NCBI RefSeq assembly: GCF_003933745.1
Contig: NZ_RSEB01000006.1
Location: 186,001-250,000, forward strand
Length of the DNA stretch: 64,000 nt
Source of the DNA: Glycomyces terrestris
GTDB taxonomy: Bacteria > Actinomycetota > Actinomycetes > Mycobacteriales > Micromonosporaceae
Reading direction: 5' to 3'
The notes below the pieces were generated by a model. That model searched no databases, was not told where the DNA came from, and saw nothing but the letters and a program-made list of their open reading frames with translations. The translations under genes and the position numbers were made by a program. Below are positions 50,281 through 59,014 of the stretch, piece after piece. How positions within the stretch are numbered: the stretch's first letter is position 1; the number at the start of each line of letters is the position of its first letter.

Positions 50281-51603
50281 ATGGCTGAAACCGCGAACCC
50301 GCCCCGCCCCGAAGACGAGGTCGTCGACATCGCCCGCGACCTGATCCGCATCGACACGACGAACACCGGCGACAACGCGACCGCGAAGGGGGAGCGCGCC
50401 GCCGCCGAGTACGTCGCCGCGATGCTCGCCGAAGTCGGCCTCGAACCGAAGATCTACGAGTCGGCCCCCGGCCGCGCCTCCGTCGCGTGCCGCTTCCCCG
50501 GCGCCGACCCCTCCCGCGGGGCCCTCCTCGTCCACGGCCACCTCGACGTCGTCCCCGCCGAGGCCGGCGAGTGGTCCGTCCACCCCTTCAGCGGCGAGAT
50601 CAAGGACGGCTACCTCTTCGGCCGCGGCGCGGTCGACATGAAGGACTTCGACGCCATGCTCATCGCGCTCGTGCGCGACTGGAAGCGCACCGGGAAGGTC
50701 CCCCCGCGCGACCTCGTCCTGCTCTTCACCGCCGACGAGGAGGCCGGCTCCGACTACGGCGCCCGCTTCATGGTCGAGGAGCACCCCGAGGTCTTCGAAG
50801 GCGTCACCGAAGCGGTCGGCGAGGTCGGCGGCTTCTCCATGACCCTCCCGAACGACCTGCGCGTCTACGTCGTCCAGACCGCCGAGAAGGGCCTCGACTG
50901 GCTCCGCCTGCGCGCCTCCGGCCGCCCCGGCCACGGCTCGATGCTCCACGACGACAACGCCGTCACCCGCCTCGCCCGCGCCGTCGCCAACATCGGCGGG
51001 CACGAGTTCCCGGTCGAGATGACCCCCACCGTCCGCCAGTTCCTGGAGTCGGTCTCCGAGCTCACCGGCGTCGAGTTCGACCCCGCGAACCCCGACGAGG
51101 CCGTCGCCAAGCTCGGCCCGATCGCCCGCCTCGTCGGCGCGACCCTCCGCAACACCGCGAACCCGACCCGCCTGAACGCCGGGTACAAGACGAACGTCAT
51201 CCCCTCCGCCGCCGAGGCCGTCATCGACTGCCGGTCCCTGCCCGGCCGCAACGACGAGCTCGAGGCCACCCTCAAGGAGCTCGCCGGCGCCGGCATCGAC
51301 TTCGAGTACGAGATCCGCCAGCCCGGCTACGAGACCTCCTTCGACGGCGCCCTCGTCGACGCCATGGCCGAGGCCATCCGCCTCGCCGACCCCGGCGCCC
51401 GCACCGTCCCGTACATGCTCTCGGGCGGCACCGACGCCAAGGCGTTCGCCACCCTCGGCATCCGCTGCTTCGGCTTCGCGCCCCTCCAGCTCCCCGCCGA
51501 CCTCGACTTCACCGCCCTGTTCCACGGCATCGACGAGCGCGTCCCGATCTCGGGCCTCCAGTTCGGCGTCGACGTCATGGACCGCTTCGTCTCCCGGTCC
51601 TAG
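50281..51603 (+). CDS. M20 family metallopeptidase/deacylase
   Basis: A 440-residue di-zinc hydrolase. LLVHGHLDVVPAEAGEWSVHPFSGEIKDGYLFGRGAVDMKDF gives the His and bridging Asp of the M20 site. LLFTADEEAGSDYGARFMVEEHP supplies the catalytic Glu pair, and GRPGHGSMLHDDNAVTRLA lies in the dimerisation lid. It resembles M20/ArgE/DapE/succinyl-diaminopimelate-desuccinylase-like peptidases with broad substrates. A TACAAC hexamer ends 6 nt before the ATG (leaderless). Confidence 0.9.
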   Translation: MAETANPPRPEDEVVDIARDLIRIDTTNTGDNATAKGERAAAEYVAAMLAEVGLEPKIYESAPGRASVACRFPGADPSRGALLVHGHLDVVPAEAGEWSVHPFSGEIKDGYLFGRGAVDMKDFDAMLIALVRDWKRTGKVPPRDLVLLFTADEEAGSDYGARFMVEEHPEVFEGVTEAVGEVGGFSMTLPNDLRVYVVQTAEKGLDWLRLRASGRPGHGSMLHDDNAVTRLARAVANIGGHEFPVEMTPTVRQFLESVSELTGVEFDPANPDEAVAKLGPIARLVGATLRNTANPTRLNAGYKTNVIPSAAEAVIDCRSLPGRNDELEATLKELAGAGIDFEYEIRQPGYETSFDGALVDAMAEAIRLADPGARTVPYMLSGGTDAKAFATLGIRCFGFAPLQLPADLDFTALFHGIDERVPISGLQFGVDVMDRFVSRS

Positions 51604-51610
51604 CGATTCC

Positions 51611-51650
51611 GGCCCCGGGCCGGTGAGCACGCTCACGGGCCCGGGCCCCG
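51611..51650 (+). terminator. Terminator hairpin after the peptidase gene
   Basis: GTGAGC-AC-GCTCAC (51623-51636) flanked by imperfectly pairing GGCCCCGGGCC and GGGCCCGGGCC arms, 8 bp past the TAG. Confidence 0.5.
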
Positions 51651-51658
51651 CCGTGCTC

Positions 51659-51688
51659 TGGACAGCCGCTCCCGGACCGGCTTACAAT
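51659..51688 (+). promoter_or_regulatory. Promoter of the ABC-F gene and its leader
   Basis: TGGACA (51659-51664), 18-bp spacer, TACAAT (51683-51688). Transcription should start within a few bases of the leader ATG at 51697 and about 155 nt before the ABC-F start. Confidence 0.6.
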
Positions 51689-51696
51689 CGTCCGCG

Positions 51697-51717
51697 ATGT
51701 TGATTTTCTTCTCCTAG
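51697..51717 (+). CDS. Leader peptide MLIFFS upstream of the ABC-F gene
   Basis: ATG TTG ATT TTC TTC TCC TAG: a six-residue hydrophobic peptide starting 8 nt after a TACAAT -10. Very short leaders of this kind, such as the MsrD leader MYLIFM, precede antibiotic-inducible ABC-F and methylase genes and stall drug-bound ribosomes. The stop region (GAAGCAG, 51717-51723) can pair with CTGCTTC (51831-51837), immediately before the ABC-F ribosome-binding site (GGAGG, 51839-51843). Translation is inferred, not shown. Confidence 0.6.
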   Translation: MLIFFS

Positions 51718-51843
51718 AAGCAGCCAGGTCGCCGCGTCGAGCCCCGCTCCGCCCGACCGCAACGGCACGCCTCCTCACATGCAGCCCTGAGCTTCGCATC
51801 CGCGTGCCCGCACTTCCCGTTCTTCCCCGACTGCTTCCGGAGG
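51717..51843 (+). promoter_or_regulatory. Candidate attenuator leader of the ABC-F mRNA
   Basis: The 130-nt untranslated stretch between leader peptide and ABC-F start can form a long-range stem (GAAGCAG with CTGCTTC) abutting the Shine-Dalgarno GGAGG. CGCCTCC near 51769-51775 can also pair with GGAGGGCG, the Shine-Dalgarno itself. This suits induction by a stalled ribosome that prevents sequestering. Confidence 0.4.
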
Positions 51844-51849
51844 GCGCGC

Positions 51850-53466
51850 ATGCTCCGCCACGTACATCTGTCCCTTGTAGACGTCTCCAAGCGCTACGCC
51901 GACCACCTCGTCCTCGACCGGGTCTCCTTCGCCGTCAAGCCCGGCGAACGCCTCGGCGTCGTCGGCGACAACGGCTCCGGCAAGTCCACCCTGCTCCGGC
52001 TCCTCGCGCGGACCGAGGAGCCCGACAACGGCGACCTCACCGTCGCCTCCCCCGGAGGCGTCGGCTACCTGCCGCAGCAGCTCGACCTGCCCGAGGACCG
52101 CACCGTCGCCGACGCGATCGACCTCGCCCTGGCCGACCTCCGCGAGATCGAGGCCGCCATGCGCGAGACCGAGCAGGCGCTCGCCGACGACCCGCGGGCC
52201 GCCGAGACCTACGCCGGCCTCCTCGCGCGCTTCGAGGCCCGCGACGGCTGGGACGCCGACCTCCGCGTCGACCTGGCCCTGGCCGCCCTCGGCCTGCCCG
52301 GGCTCGACCGCGCCCGCCCGCTCGGGACCCTCTCGGGCGGCGAGCGCTCCCGCCTCATGCTGGCCGCGACCCTCGCGTCCCGCCCGGCCCTGCTCCTGCT
52401 CGACGAGCCGTCCAACGACCTCGACGACGACGCCGTCGCCTGGCTCGAAGCCCAGCTGCGGGACTGGTCCGGCACCGTCGTGGCCGTCACCCACGACCGG
52501 GCCTTCCTCGAGGCCGTCACCACCACCATGATCGAGGTCGCCGACCGCAAGGCCCGCCGCTACGGCAACGGCTACGCCGGCTACCTCACCGCGAAGGAGA
52601 CCGAACGCCGCCAGGCCCAGGCCGCCTACGAGCAGTGGACCGCCGAGGTCGCCCGCCAGCAGGGCATCGTCGACCACAACGCCGGCCGCGCCGGCGCCAT
52701 CCCGCGCAAGCTCCCGATGGCGAACATGTCCACCGGGGCCTTCCGGTCCCGCAGCCGCAGCCACGGTGCCCAGAGCCGCATCAAGGTCGCCAAGCAGCAG
52801 CTCGAACGCCTGCGCGCCAACGCCGTCGCGCCGCCGCCCGAACCGCTCCGCTTCGAGCCGGCGCTGGCCGCGGCCACCGCCGCGACCGACGCGCCCGCGC
52901 TGCGGCTCCGCGGCGTCCGCGTCGGCGACCGGCTCAAGGTCCCCGAGCTGACCGTGGCGCGCGGCGAGCGCGTCCTCGTCACCGGGCCGAACGGCGCCGG
53001 CAAGACCACGCTCATGCGGGTCCTCGCCGGCGAGCTCGCGCCCGACGAGGGCGAGGCCGAGCGCACCGGCGCGGTCGGCCACCTGCGCCAGCTCGCCGGG
53101 CCCGGCTCGGGCCGCACGTCCGTCCTGCGGGCCTTCGCCGCGGGCCGCGCCGGCACGCTCGAGGAGCACGCCGAGGCGCTGCTCGCCCTGGGGCTGTTCG
53201 CACCCGAGCAGTTCGGGAAGGAGGTCGCGGCCCTGTCCACGGGCCAGCGCCGCCGCCTCGAACTCGCCCGGCTCGTGTCCCGCCCGGTCGACGTCCTCCT
53301 CCTGGACGAGCCGACGAACCACCTGTCGCCGGTCCTCGCCGAGGAGCTCCAGGAGGCCCTGGCCTCCTACACCGGCACGGTGGTCCTGGTCAGCCACGAC
53401 CGCCGGCTCCGGGCCTCCTTCGCGGGCCGGCGCCTGGAGATGGACTCCGGCGCGATCGCCGCCTGA
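51850..53466 (+). CDS. ABC-F family ribosomal protection ATPase
   Basis: A 538-residue protein with two nucleotide-binding domains and no membrane helices. The first has GDNGSGKSTLLRLLA, LSGGERSRLMLAATL and LLLLDEPSNDLD; the second has GPNGAGKTTLMRVLA, LSTGQRRRLELARL and VLLLDEPTNHLS. The interdomain linker (about 240-320) contains KETERRQAQAAYEQWTAEVARQQ and RSRSHGAQSRIKVAKQQLERL, corresponding to the P-site tRNA-interaction motif. Such proteins expel antibiotics from, or rescue, the ribosome. The short leader peptide upstream favours the antibiotic-resistance branch. ATG 51850 follows GGAGG by six nt. Confidence 0.92.
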   Translation: MLRHVHLSLVDVSKRYADHLVLDRVSFAVKPGERLGVVGDNGSGKSTLLRLLARTEEPDNGDLTVASPGGVGYLPQQLDLPEDRTVADAIDLALADLREIEAAMRETEQALADDPRAAETYAGLLARFEARDGWDADLRVDLALAALGLPGLDRARPLGTLSGGERSRLMLAATLASRPALLLLDEPSNDLDDDAVAWLEAQLRDWSGTVVAVTHDRAFLEAVTTTMIEVADRKARRYGNGYAGYLTAKETERRQAQAAYEQWTAEVARQQGIVDHNAGRAGAIPRKLPMANMSTGAFRSRSRSHGAQSRIKVAKQQLERLRANAVAPPPEPLRFEPALAAATAATDAPALRLRGVRVGDRLKVPELTVARGERVLVTGPNGAGKTTLMRVLAGELAPDEGEAERTGAVGHLRQLAGPGSGRTSVLRAFAAGRAGTLEEHAEALLALGLFAPEQFGKEVAALSTGQRRRLELARLVSRPVDVLLLDEPTNHLSPVLAEELQEALASYTGTVVLVSHDRRLRASFAGRRLEMDSGAIAA

Positions 53467-53474
53467 CCTGCCGG

Positions 53475-54311
53475 TCAGCGGTGGGCCATCACCAGTTCCC
53501 GTGCGGCCGAGGCGCACTGCGAGGCGTACTCGGCCGGCGGGAACCCGATGAGGTCCTTGAAGTCGTGCGTGAAGTGGGCCTGGTCCGTCCAGCCGAGCTC
53601 GGCCGCCAGCCGGGCCAGGTCCGCGCCCGGGTCGGCCGCGAGCCGGTCGGCCGCGTCGTGGAGCCGGTACCGGCACAGCAGCGCCTTCGGGCCCAGCCCG
53701 ATGTACGCCTGGAACAGCCGCTGGAGCGCCTTCGGCGTCGTGAAGCACCGCGCCGCCACCTGGTCGACCCGCGTGAGCGACCGGTCCTCGAGCATCACCG
53801 CGACGATCCGCAGCAGCTCCCCGTACCGCTCGTCCTCCCGCTCGGGCATCCGCTCCAGCAGGAACCGCGACACCAGGTCCGCCGCGCGCTCGTCGCCGCC
53901 GCCCATGACGGCCGCGTTCAGCTCGTCCGCGGCGGGCCCGAAGAACCGGGCCGCCCCGGCGACCCAGTCGGCGACCGCGGCCGCCTCGACCCCCGTGAAC
54001 GCCGTGAACCCGCCGGGCCGGAACTTCGCCCCGAACACCCGGCCCGCGCCGGCGAGCGGATGCCGCGACACCGCCAGCCCCGGGCCGTGCACCTCTGCGC
54101 CGAGCCCCGGCATGAAACTCAGGTTCACGCACGGGTGGGGGACCACCACCGACTCGTACCGCGTCCCCTCCGGCAGGTCCCAGCGCACCGACCAGAACCG
54201 CTCCACGTACCGGCCCAGCGGCCCCGACACCGGGAACCGCCGCAGGTCGATGTGCCGGGCCGCCTCCTGCGGCCGCAGTATGCCCTTGTCGCTCGCCGTC
54301 GGTCCCGTCAT
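53475..54311 (-). CDS. AraC family transcriptional regulator (DUF6597-type sensor domain)
   Basis: A 278-residue regulator. The N-terminal sensor domain (about 20-150) contains LGRYVERFWSVRWDLPEG, VVVPHPCVNLSFMPG and FGAKFRPGGFTAF, the common actinobacterial DUF6597 pattern. The C-terminal AraC HTH (about 170-265) contains VDQVAARCFTTPKALQRLFQAYIGLGPKALLCRYRL and LAAELGWTDQAHFTHDFKDLIGFPPAEY. It is divergent from the VOC-family gene (76 bp gap), which it may regulate, and convergent with the ABC-F gene. Confidence 0.86.
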   Translation of the reverse strand: MTGPTASDKGILRPQEAARHIDLRRFPVSGPLGRYVERFWSVRWDLPEGTRYESVVVPHPCVNLSFMPGLGAEVHGPGLAVSRHPLAGAGRVFGAKFRPGGFTAFTGVEAAAVADWVAGAARFFGPAADELNAAVMGGGDERAADLVSRFLLERMPEREDERYGELLRIVAVMLEDRSLTRVDQVAARCFTTPKALQRLFQAYIGLGPKALLCRYRLHDAADRLAADPGADLARLAAELGWTDQAHFTHDFKDLIGFPPAEYASQCASAARELVMAHR

Positions 54312-54387
54312 GCCCCCGAATCTAACCCCGCCCACCGACGTCGCGTTTTTACAAGCGCCCGCCCCCGCCCGCGGCGAGACTGGGGGC

Positions 54388-54870
54388 ATGAGCGAATCCA
54401 AGGTGAACCCGATCCCCGCCGGCTACCACTCGATCACGCCGTTCATCGTCGTCAAGGACGGCGCCAAGGCGATCGACTGGTACGGCGAGGTGTTCGGCGC
54501 ACAGGTCCTGACCCGCAACGACATGCCCGACGGCACCGTCGCGCACTGCGAGCTCCAGATCGGCGACTCGATCCTCCAGCTCGGCGACGTCAACCCCGCC
54601 TGGGGTATGGCCGAACCCGACCCCGAGCAGATCACCGCCTCGCTCGTCCTCTACGTCGAGGACTGCGACGCGGTCTACGCCAAGGCCGTCGAGGCCGGCG
54701 CCGTCGTCCGCGAGGAGCCCGCCGTGTTCCTCACCGGCGACCGGTACGCCTCCATCGCCGACCCGTTCGGCCGCCGCTGGTCGATCATGACCCGCGTCGA
54801 GGACGTCTCCCGCGAGGAGGGCGAGCGCCGCGTCGACGAGTGGATCGCCTCCATGGGCGGCCAGGAGTAG
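54388..54870 (+). CDS. VOC family (glyoxalase/PhnB-like) protein
   Basis: A 160-residue two-repeat beta-alpha-beta-beta-beta protein. YHSITPFIVVKDGAKAIDWYGEVFGAQVLTRNDMPDG, HCELQIGDSILQLGD, and SLVLYVEDCDAVYAKAVEAGAVV, with RYASIADPFGRRWSIMT near the C-terminus, match PhnB-like glyoxalase/bleomycin-resistance proteins. The reaction cannot be assigned. Probably controlled by the divergent AraC regulator. Confidence 0.85.
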   Translation: MSESKVNPIPAGYHSITPFIVVKDGAKAIDWYGEVFGAQVLTRNDMPDGTVAHCELQIGDSILQLGDVNPAWGMAEPDPEQITASLVLYVEDCDAVYAKAVEAGAVVREEPAVFLTGDRYASIADPFGRRWSIMTRVEDVSREEGERRVDEWIASMGGQE

Positions 54871-54878
54871 CCGGACCC

Positions 54879-54905
54879 GCCGCAGGCGGCGAGTCCGCCT
54901 GCGGC
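54879..54905. terminator. Bidirectional terminator between VOC and aldo/keto reductase genes
   Basis: GCCGCAGGCGG-CGAGT-CCGCCTGCGGC, 11-bp perfect stem, ending directly at the convergent reductase stop. Confidence 0.7.
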
Positions 54906-55880
54906 TCAGTAGCTCTCGGGATACCCCACGGTCGGCGCCGACACGTCGTCGAGCGCCAAGCGGATCTCCGGGGGCAGGAACAGCTGCTCGGCCGCGAGCG
55001 AGGCCCGCAGCTGCGTCGCGTTCCGCGCGCCCACGATCGCCGAGGCCACGCCCGGCTGGTCCCGCACCCACGCCAGCGCCACCTCCAGCGGGCTCACCCC
55101 GAGCCCCTCGGCCGCCGTCGCGCACGCCTCCACGATCCCCGCCGACCGCTCGTCCAGGTACGCGCCCGCGAACCGCGACCACTGCGCCGACACCGCCCGC
55201 GAGTCCGCCGGCCGCCCGAACCGGTACTTGCCCGTCAGCACGCCCCGGCCCAGCGGCGACCACGCCAGCACCCCCAGCTCCATCGCCAGGCACGCCGGCA
55301 GCACCTCCCGTTCGACCCCGCGCTGGAGCAGCGAGTACTCGACCTCGCTCGCGACGATCGGCGTCCGCCCCGGCCACGCCGCCTGCCACGCGTACGCGCG
55401 CGCCGTCTGCCAGCCCGTGTGGTTCGACAGGCCCACGTACCGGACCTTCCCGCTCGACACCGCCCCGTCGAGCACCGACATCGTCTCCTCCAGCGGCGTG
55501 TCCGGGTCGTACACGTGCAGGATCCACAGGTCGATGTAGTCGGTCCCGAGGCGCCGCAGCGACCCCTCCAGCGACCGCATGAGCCATCCCCGCGAGGTGT
55601 CCCGCTTGCGCGGGGCCCCGTCGGTGCGCACGCCGGCCTTCGTCGCGATGTGCAGCTCCGAGCGCGCGACCACCTTCCCGATGAGCTGCCCGATCGCCGC
55701 CTCCGCCATGCCCTGCCCGAACACGTCGGCGGTGTCCACGAGCGTGCCGCCGGCCTCCACGAACGTCTGGAGCTGCGCGGCCGCGTCCTCAAGGCCCGCT
55801 TCGTCAGTGGTCCACGTCATGGTCCCCAGGCCGAGGGAGGAGACCTCGATGCCGCTGCGTCCAAGTGGTCGGCGTTCCAT
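54906..55880 (-). CDS. Aldo/keto reductase
   Basis: A 324-residue NADPH-dependent TIM-barrel reductase. LGLGTMTW opens the fold, with LVDTADVFGQGMAEAAIGQLI (catalytic Asp; the usual Tyr of DTAxxYG is Phe here), SELHIATKAGV (Lys), YIDLWILHVYDP (His) and a nucleotide-binding C-terminus GVASAIVGARNATQL. The Phe in place of the catalytic Tyr deserves a check. It resembles the YajO/YgjR-like branch. Start ATG gives the typical MERRPLGRSGIEVSSLGLG. Confidence 0.88.
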   Translation of the reverse strand: MERRPLGRSGIEVSSLGLGTMTWTTDEAGLEDAAAQLQTFVEAGGTLVDTADVFGQGMAEAAIGQLIGKVVARSELHIATKAGVRTDGAPRKRDTSRGWLMRSLEGSLRRLGTDYIDLWILHVYDPDTPLEETMSVLDGAVSSGKVRYVGLSNHTGWQTARAYAWQAAWPGRTPIVASEVEYSLLQRGVEREVLPACLAMELGVLAWSPLGRGVLTGKYRFGRPADSRAVSAQWSRFAGAYLDERSAGIVEACATAAEGLGVSPLEVALAWVRDQPGVASAIVGARNATQLRASLAAEQLFLPPEIRLALDDVSAPTVGYPESY

Positions 55881-55997
55881 GGGTTCACAAGGTACCTCCA
55901 ACGTGATTCGCGGGAAAGCCTCAGGTGCGCATGAGACCTCGCTCCCGATCGCACCGGCGCTGGCCGCCCGGCCGGATTCCGAAATAGGATCGCGGGC

Positions 55998-57239
55998 ATG
56001 GAATCCTGGACCGCACCGCACGTACCCGCCCTGCCCGGCCACGGCCCCGCCCTGCGCCTGCACGACACCGCGACCGCGGGCCCGCGCGAGACGGTCGCCC
56101 CCGACGCCGAGCGCGCCACCATGTACGTGTGCGGCATCACCCCCTACGACGCGACGCACCTGGGCCACGCGGCCACCATGATCACGTTCGACCTCGTGCA
56201 CCGCTACTGGCTCGACCAGGGCATCGACGTGCACTACGCGCAGAACGTGACCGACGTCGACGAGCCGCTGTTCGAGCGCGCCGAGCGCGACGGCACCGAC
56301 TGGCAGGTCCTCGGCCTGCGCGAGACCGCCCTCTACCGCGAGGACATGGAGGCCCTCCAGGTCCTCCCGCCCCGCCACTACATCGGCGCGGTCGAGTCCA
56401 TCCCGTCCGTCGGCAAGGCCGTCGCCCAGCTGCTGGAACAGGGCGCCGCCTACCGGCACGAGTCCGGCGACGTCTACTACGCCGTCGCGGCCGACCCGTT
56501 CTTCGGCGCCGAGTCGAACTACGACCGCGCCACGATGCTCTCCTACGCCCGCGAGCGCGGCGGCGACCCCGACCGCGAGGGCAAGCGCGACCCGCTCGAC
56601 CCGATCCTGTGGAACGCCCCGCGCGAGGGCGAGCCGTCCTGGGACACCGAGGCCGGCCCCGGCCGCCCCGGCTGGCACATCGAGTGCGCCTGCATCGCCC
56701 TGGACTACCTCGGCGAGCAGATCGACGTCCAGGGCGGCGGCTCCGACCTGATCTACCCCCACCACGAGATGTCGGCCGCGCACGCCCAGTCCCTGACCGG
56801 CAAGCGGCCCTTCGCGAACGCGTACGTGCACACCGGCATGATCGGCCTCGACGGCGAGAAGATGTCGAAGTCCCTCGGGAACCTCGTGTTCGTCTCCAAG
56901 CTCCGCGCCGAGGGCGTCGACCCCTCCGCGGTGCGCCTGGCCCTCATGGCCCAGCACTACCGGTCCGACCGGCAGTGGAGCGCCGCCGTCCTCGCCGAGG
57001 CCGAACTGCGCCTGGGCCGCTGGCGCGAGGCCGCCTCCCGCGAGCTCGCCGTCCCCGCCGGGTCGGTCCTGACGGCCGTCCGCGAGCGCCTCGCCGACGA
57101 TCTCGACACCCCCGGCGCACTCTCCGTGATCGACGCCTGGGCCGAGGAGACCCTTGCCGCAGGTGGCGAGGACCCTTCGGCTCCGGCCCTCGCCCGCGAC
57201 ACGATCGGAGGATTGCTCGGCATAGACTGCACGCGCTGA
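55998..57239 (+). CDS. mshC: Cysteine--1-D-myo-inosityl 2-amino-2-deoxy-alpha-D-glucopyranoside ligase
   Basis: A 413-residue cysteinyl-tRNA-synthetase-like enzyme. [24 protein letters not shown] contains the zinc Cys and the HIGH-like [18 protein letters not shown] and [19 protein letters not shown] follow, and KMSKSLGN is the KMSKS loop. It ligates cysteine to GlcN-Ins in mycothiol synthesis, an actinobacterial hallmark. A TAGGAT -10 lies 7 nt before the ATG (leaderless). It is followed by a separate promoter for the hoxX homologue. Confidence 0.96.
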   Translation: MESWTAPHVPALPGHGPALRLHDTATAGPRETVAPDAERATMYVCGITPYDATHLGHAATMITFDLVHRYWLDQGIDVHYAQNVTDVDEPLFERAERDGTDWQVLGLRETALYREDMEALQVLPPRHYIGAVESIPSVGKAVAQLLEQGAAYRHESGDVYYAVAADPFFGAESNYDRATMLSYARERGGDPDREGKRDPLDPILWNAPREGEPSWDTEAGPGRPGWHIECACIALDYLGEQIDVQGGGSDLIYPHHEMSAAHAQSLTGKRPFANAYVHTGMIGLDGEKMSKSLGNLVFVSKLRAEGVDPSAVRLALMAQHYRSDRQWSAAVLAEAELRLGRWREAASRELAVPAGSVLTAVRERLADDLDTPGALSVIDAWAEETLAAGGEDPSAPALARDTIGGLLGIDCTR

Positions 57240-57268
57240 TTGTGCGAAATGCCGAGTATCGGTACGCT
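57240..57268 (+). promoter_or_regulatory. Promoter of the hoxX homologue
   Basis: TTGTGC (57240-57245), 17-bp spacer, TACGCT (57263-57268), starting right at the mshC stop. Confidence 0.45.
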
Positions 57269-57284
57269 TTTCACTGAGCGTGGC

Positions 57285-57308
57285 CGACTCCCCATCCTCC
57301 TGGAGTCG
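57285..57308 (+). promoter_or_regulatory. Hairpin enclosing the hoxX ribosome-binding site
   Basis: CGACTCC (57285-57291) pairs with GGAGTCG (57302-57308). The right arm contains the only plausible Shine-Dalgarno (GGAG) before the TTG start at 57311, so the site would be masked when folded. Confidence 0.45.
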
Positions 57309-57310
57309 AA

Positions 57311-58966
57311 TTGAAGATCCTGCTGCTGGCGTCCGGTTTCAACGGGCTGACTCAGCGTGTCTGGTGCGCCCTCCGCGAGCAGGGGCACGACGTCGGCGTG
57401 GAACTCGCCCCGGCCCACGAGGCCCCCGAGTCGCTGACCGCCGCGGTGGAGCGGGTCGACCCCGACCTCATCCTGTGCCCCTTCCTCAAGCACCGCGTCC
57501 CCGAGGACGTGTGGCGCCGCTGGACCACCGTCATCGTCCACCCCGGCCCGGTGGGCGACCGGGGCCCCTCCTCGCTCGACCACGCCCTCCTCGGGCAGAG
57601 CCCGCGCTGGGGCGTCACCGCCCTCTCGGCGGTCGAGGAGATGGACGCGGGCCCGGTCTGGGCCTCCTTCACGTTCGACGTCCCCGAGGGCATCACCAAG
57701 TCCGCGCTCTACAACAGCCGCGTCGCCGACGCCGCCATGGACTGCGTCGCCGCCGTCGTCCGCAAGGTCGCCGCGGGGGAGCGGCCCAAACCCGCCGACG
57801 AGCACCCGCGCGCCGTCCCCGGCACCGGCGAACTCCCGCTGCTGCGCCGCCCCGCGTTCGCGCTCGACTGGCGCGCCCCCGCCGCCGAGCTCGCCCGCCG
57901 CATCGCCGCCGCCGACGGCGCCCCCGGCGCGCCCGCCGAGCTCAACGGCCAGACCTACTGCCTCTTCGACGCCGCCGTCGCCGACGAGCACACCGGCGCC
58001 GAACCGGGCGCGATCGTCGGCCGCGACGCCGAGGCCCTCGCCTTCGCCACCGGCCGCGGCATCCTCTGGGTCGGCTACGCCGCCACCCTCGACCGCCGCC
58101 GCGGCCCCAAGCTCCCCGCCGCGATGGTCATCGACCCCAAGGACGCCCCCTTCAAGGCCGCGCCCGCCGCCATCGCCGAGACGGCCTACCGCCGCGAAGG
58201 CGACATCGGCTACCTCCGGATCCGCTCCTACAACGGCGCCATGCACACCGAGCAGTGCCGCCGCCTCACCCAGGCGGTCGGGAAGGCCCTCGCCGAGGAC
58301 ACCCGCATCCTCGTCCTCACCGGCACCGAGCACGCCTTCTCCAACGGCATCCACCTCGGCGTCATCGACGCCGCCCCCGACCCCGCCGCCGAGGCGTGGG
58401 ACAACATCAACGCCATCGACGACCTGTGCGAGGCGATCGCGGGCGCCGACCAGCTCACCGTCGCCGCGTTCACCGCGAACGCCGGCGCCGGCGGCGTCAT
58501 GGCCGGGCTGTGCGCCGACGTCACCGTCGCCCGCGACGGCGTCGTCCTCAACCCCTACTACGACATGGGCATCTACGGCTCCGAGCTGCACACCTGGTCG
58601 GTCGCCGACCGCATCGGGGAGCAGGCCGCCGCGCGCCTCCTCGGCGACAAGCTCCCCGTCTCGGCCGCCGAGGCCGCCCGCATGGGCCTCATCGGCGCCG
58701 TCGGGCCCCGCGACTGGGAGGAGTTCCAGCGCTGGCTGCGCGCGGTCGCGATCGGCTACAACGAGCCGGTCACGCGCGGGCGGATGTTCGCCGCGAAGGC
58801 CCGCCGCCGCGCCGACTCGAAGCCGATGTCGTACTACCGCACGATCGAGCTGGCCGAGATGGCCCGCGACATGTTCGACGACCGGCACGGCTTCCACGGC
58901 AAGCGCCGCGCCTTCCTGGGCAAGTCGGCCCCGGCCGAGACGCCAGCGAAACTGCGCTTCAGTTGA
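57311..58966 (+). CDS. hoxX: HoxX-like protein (formyltransferase + enoyl-CoA hydratase fusion)
   Basis: A 551-residue fusion. The N-terminal formyltransferase-like half (about 1-265) begins MKILLLASGFNGLTQRVWCAL and includes VIVHPGPVGDRGPSSLDHALL (formyl-THF site). The C-terminal crotonase-like half (about 285-535) includes RILVLTGTEHAFSNGIHLG, NAGAGGVMAGLCADVTVA, and MGIYGSELHTWSVADRIG. HoxX makes CO from a one-carbon unit for the active site of some O2-tolerant NiFe hydrogenases. No hydrogenase or other maturation gene is in the window. TTG start; promoter TTGTGC-N17-TACGCT; its ribosome site lies in a hairpin (57285-57308). Confidence 0.87.
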   Translation: MKILLLASGFNGLTQRVWCALREQGHDVGVELAPAHEAPESLTAAVERVDPDLILCPFLKHRVPEDVWRRWTTVIVHPGPVGDRGPSSLDHALLGQSPRWGVTALSAVEEMDAGPVWASFTFDVPEGITKSALYNSRVADAAMDCVAAVVRKVAAGERPKPADEHPRAVPGTGELPLLRRPAFALDWRAPAAELARRIAAADGAPGAPAELNGQTYCLFDAAVADEHTGAEPGAIVGRDAEALAFATGRGILWVGYAATLDRRRGPKLPAAMVIDPKDAPFKAAPAAIAETAYRREGDIGYLRIRSYNGAMHTEQCRRLTQAVGKALAEDTRILVLTGTEHAFSNGIHLGVIDAAPDPAAEAWDNINAIDDLCEAIAGADQLTVAAFTANAGAGGVMAGLCADVTVARDGVVLNPYYDMGIYGSELHTWSVADRIGEQAAARLLGDKLPVSAAEAARMGLIGAVGPRDWEEFQRWLRAVAIGYNEPVTRGRMFAAKARRRADSKPMSYYRTIELAEMARDMFDDRHGFHGKRRAFLGKSAPAETPAKLRFS

Positions 58967-59014
58967 AATCGGGAGTGCGTTGACAGGCCGCGTCCCACCT
59001 GGTGGACTGGAGGC

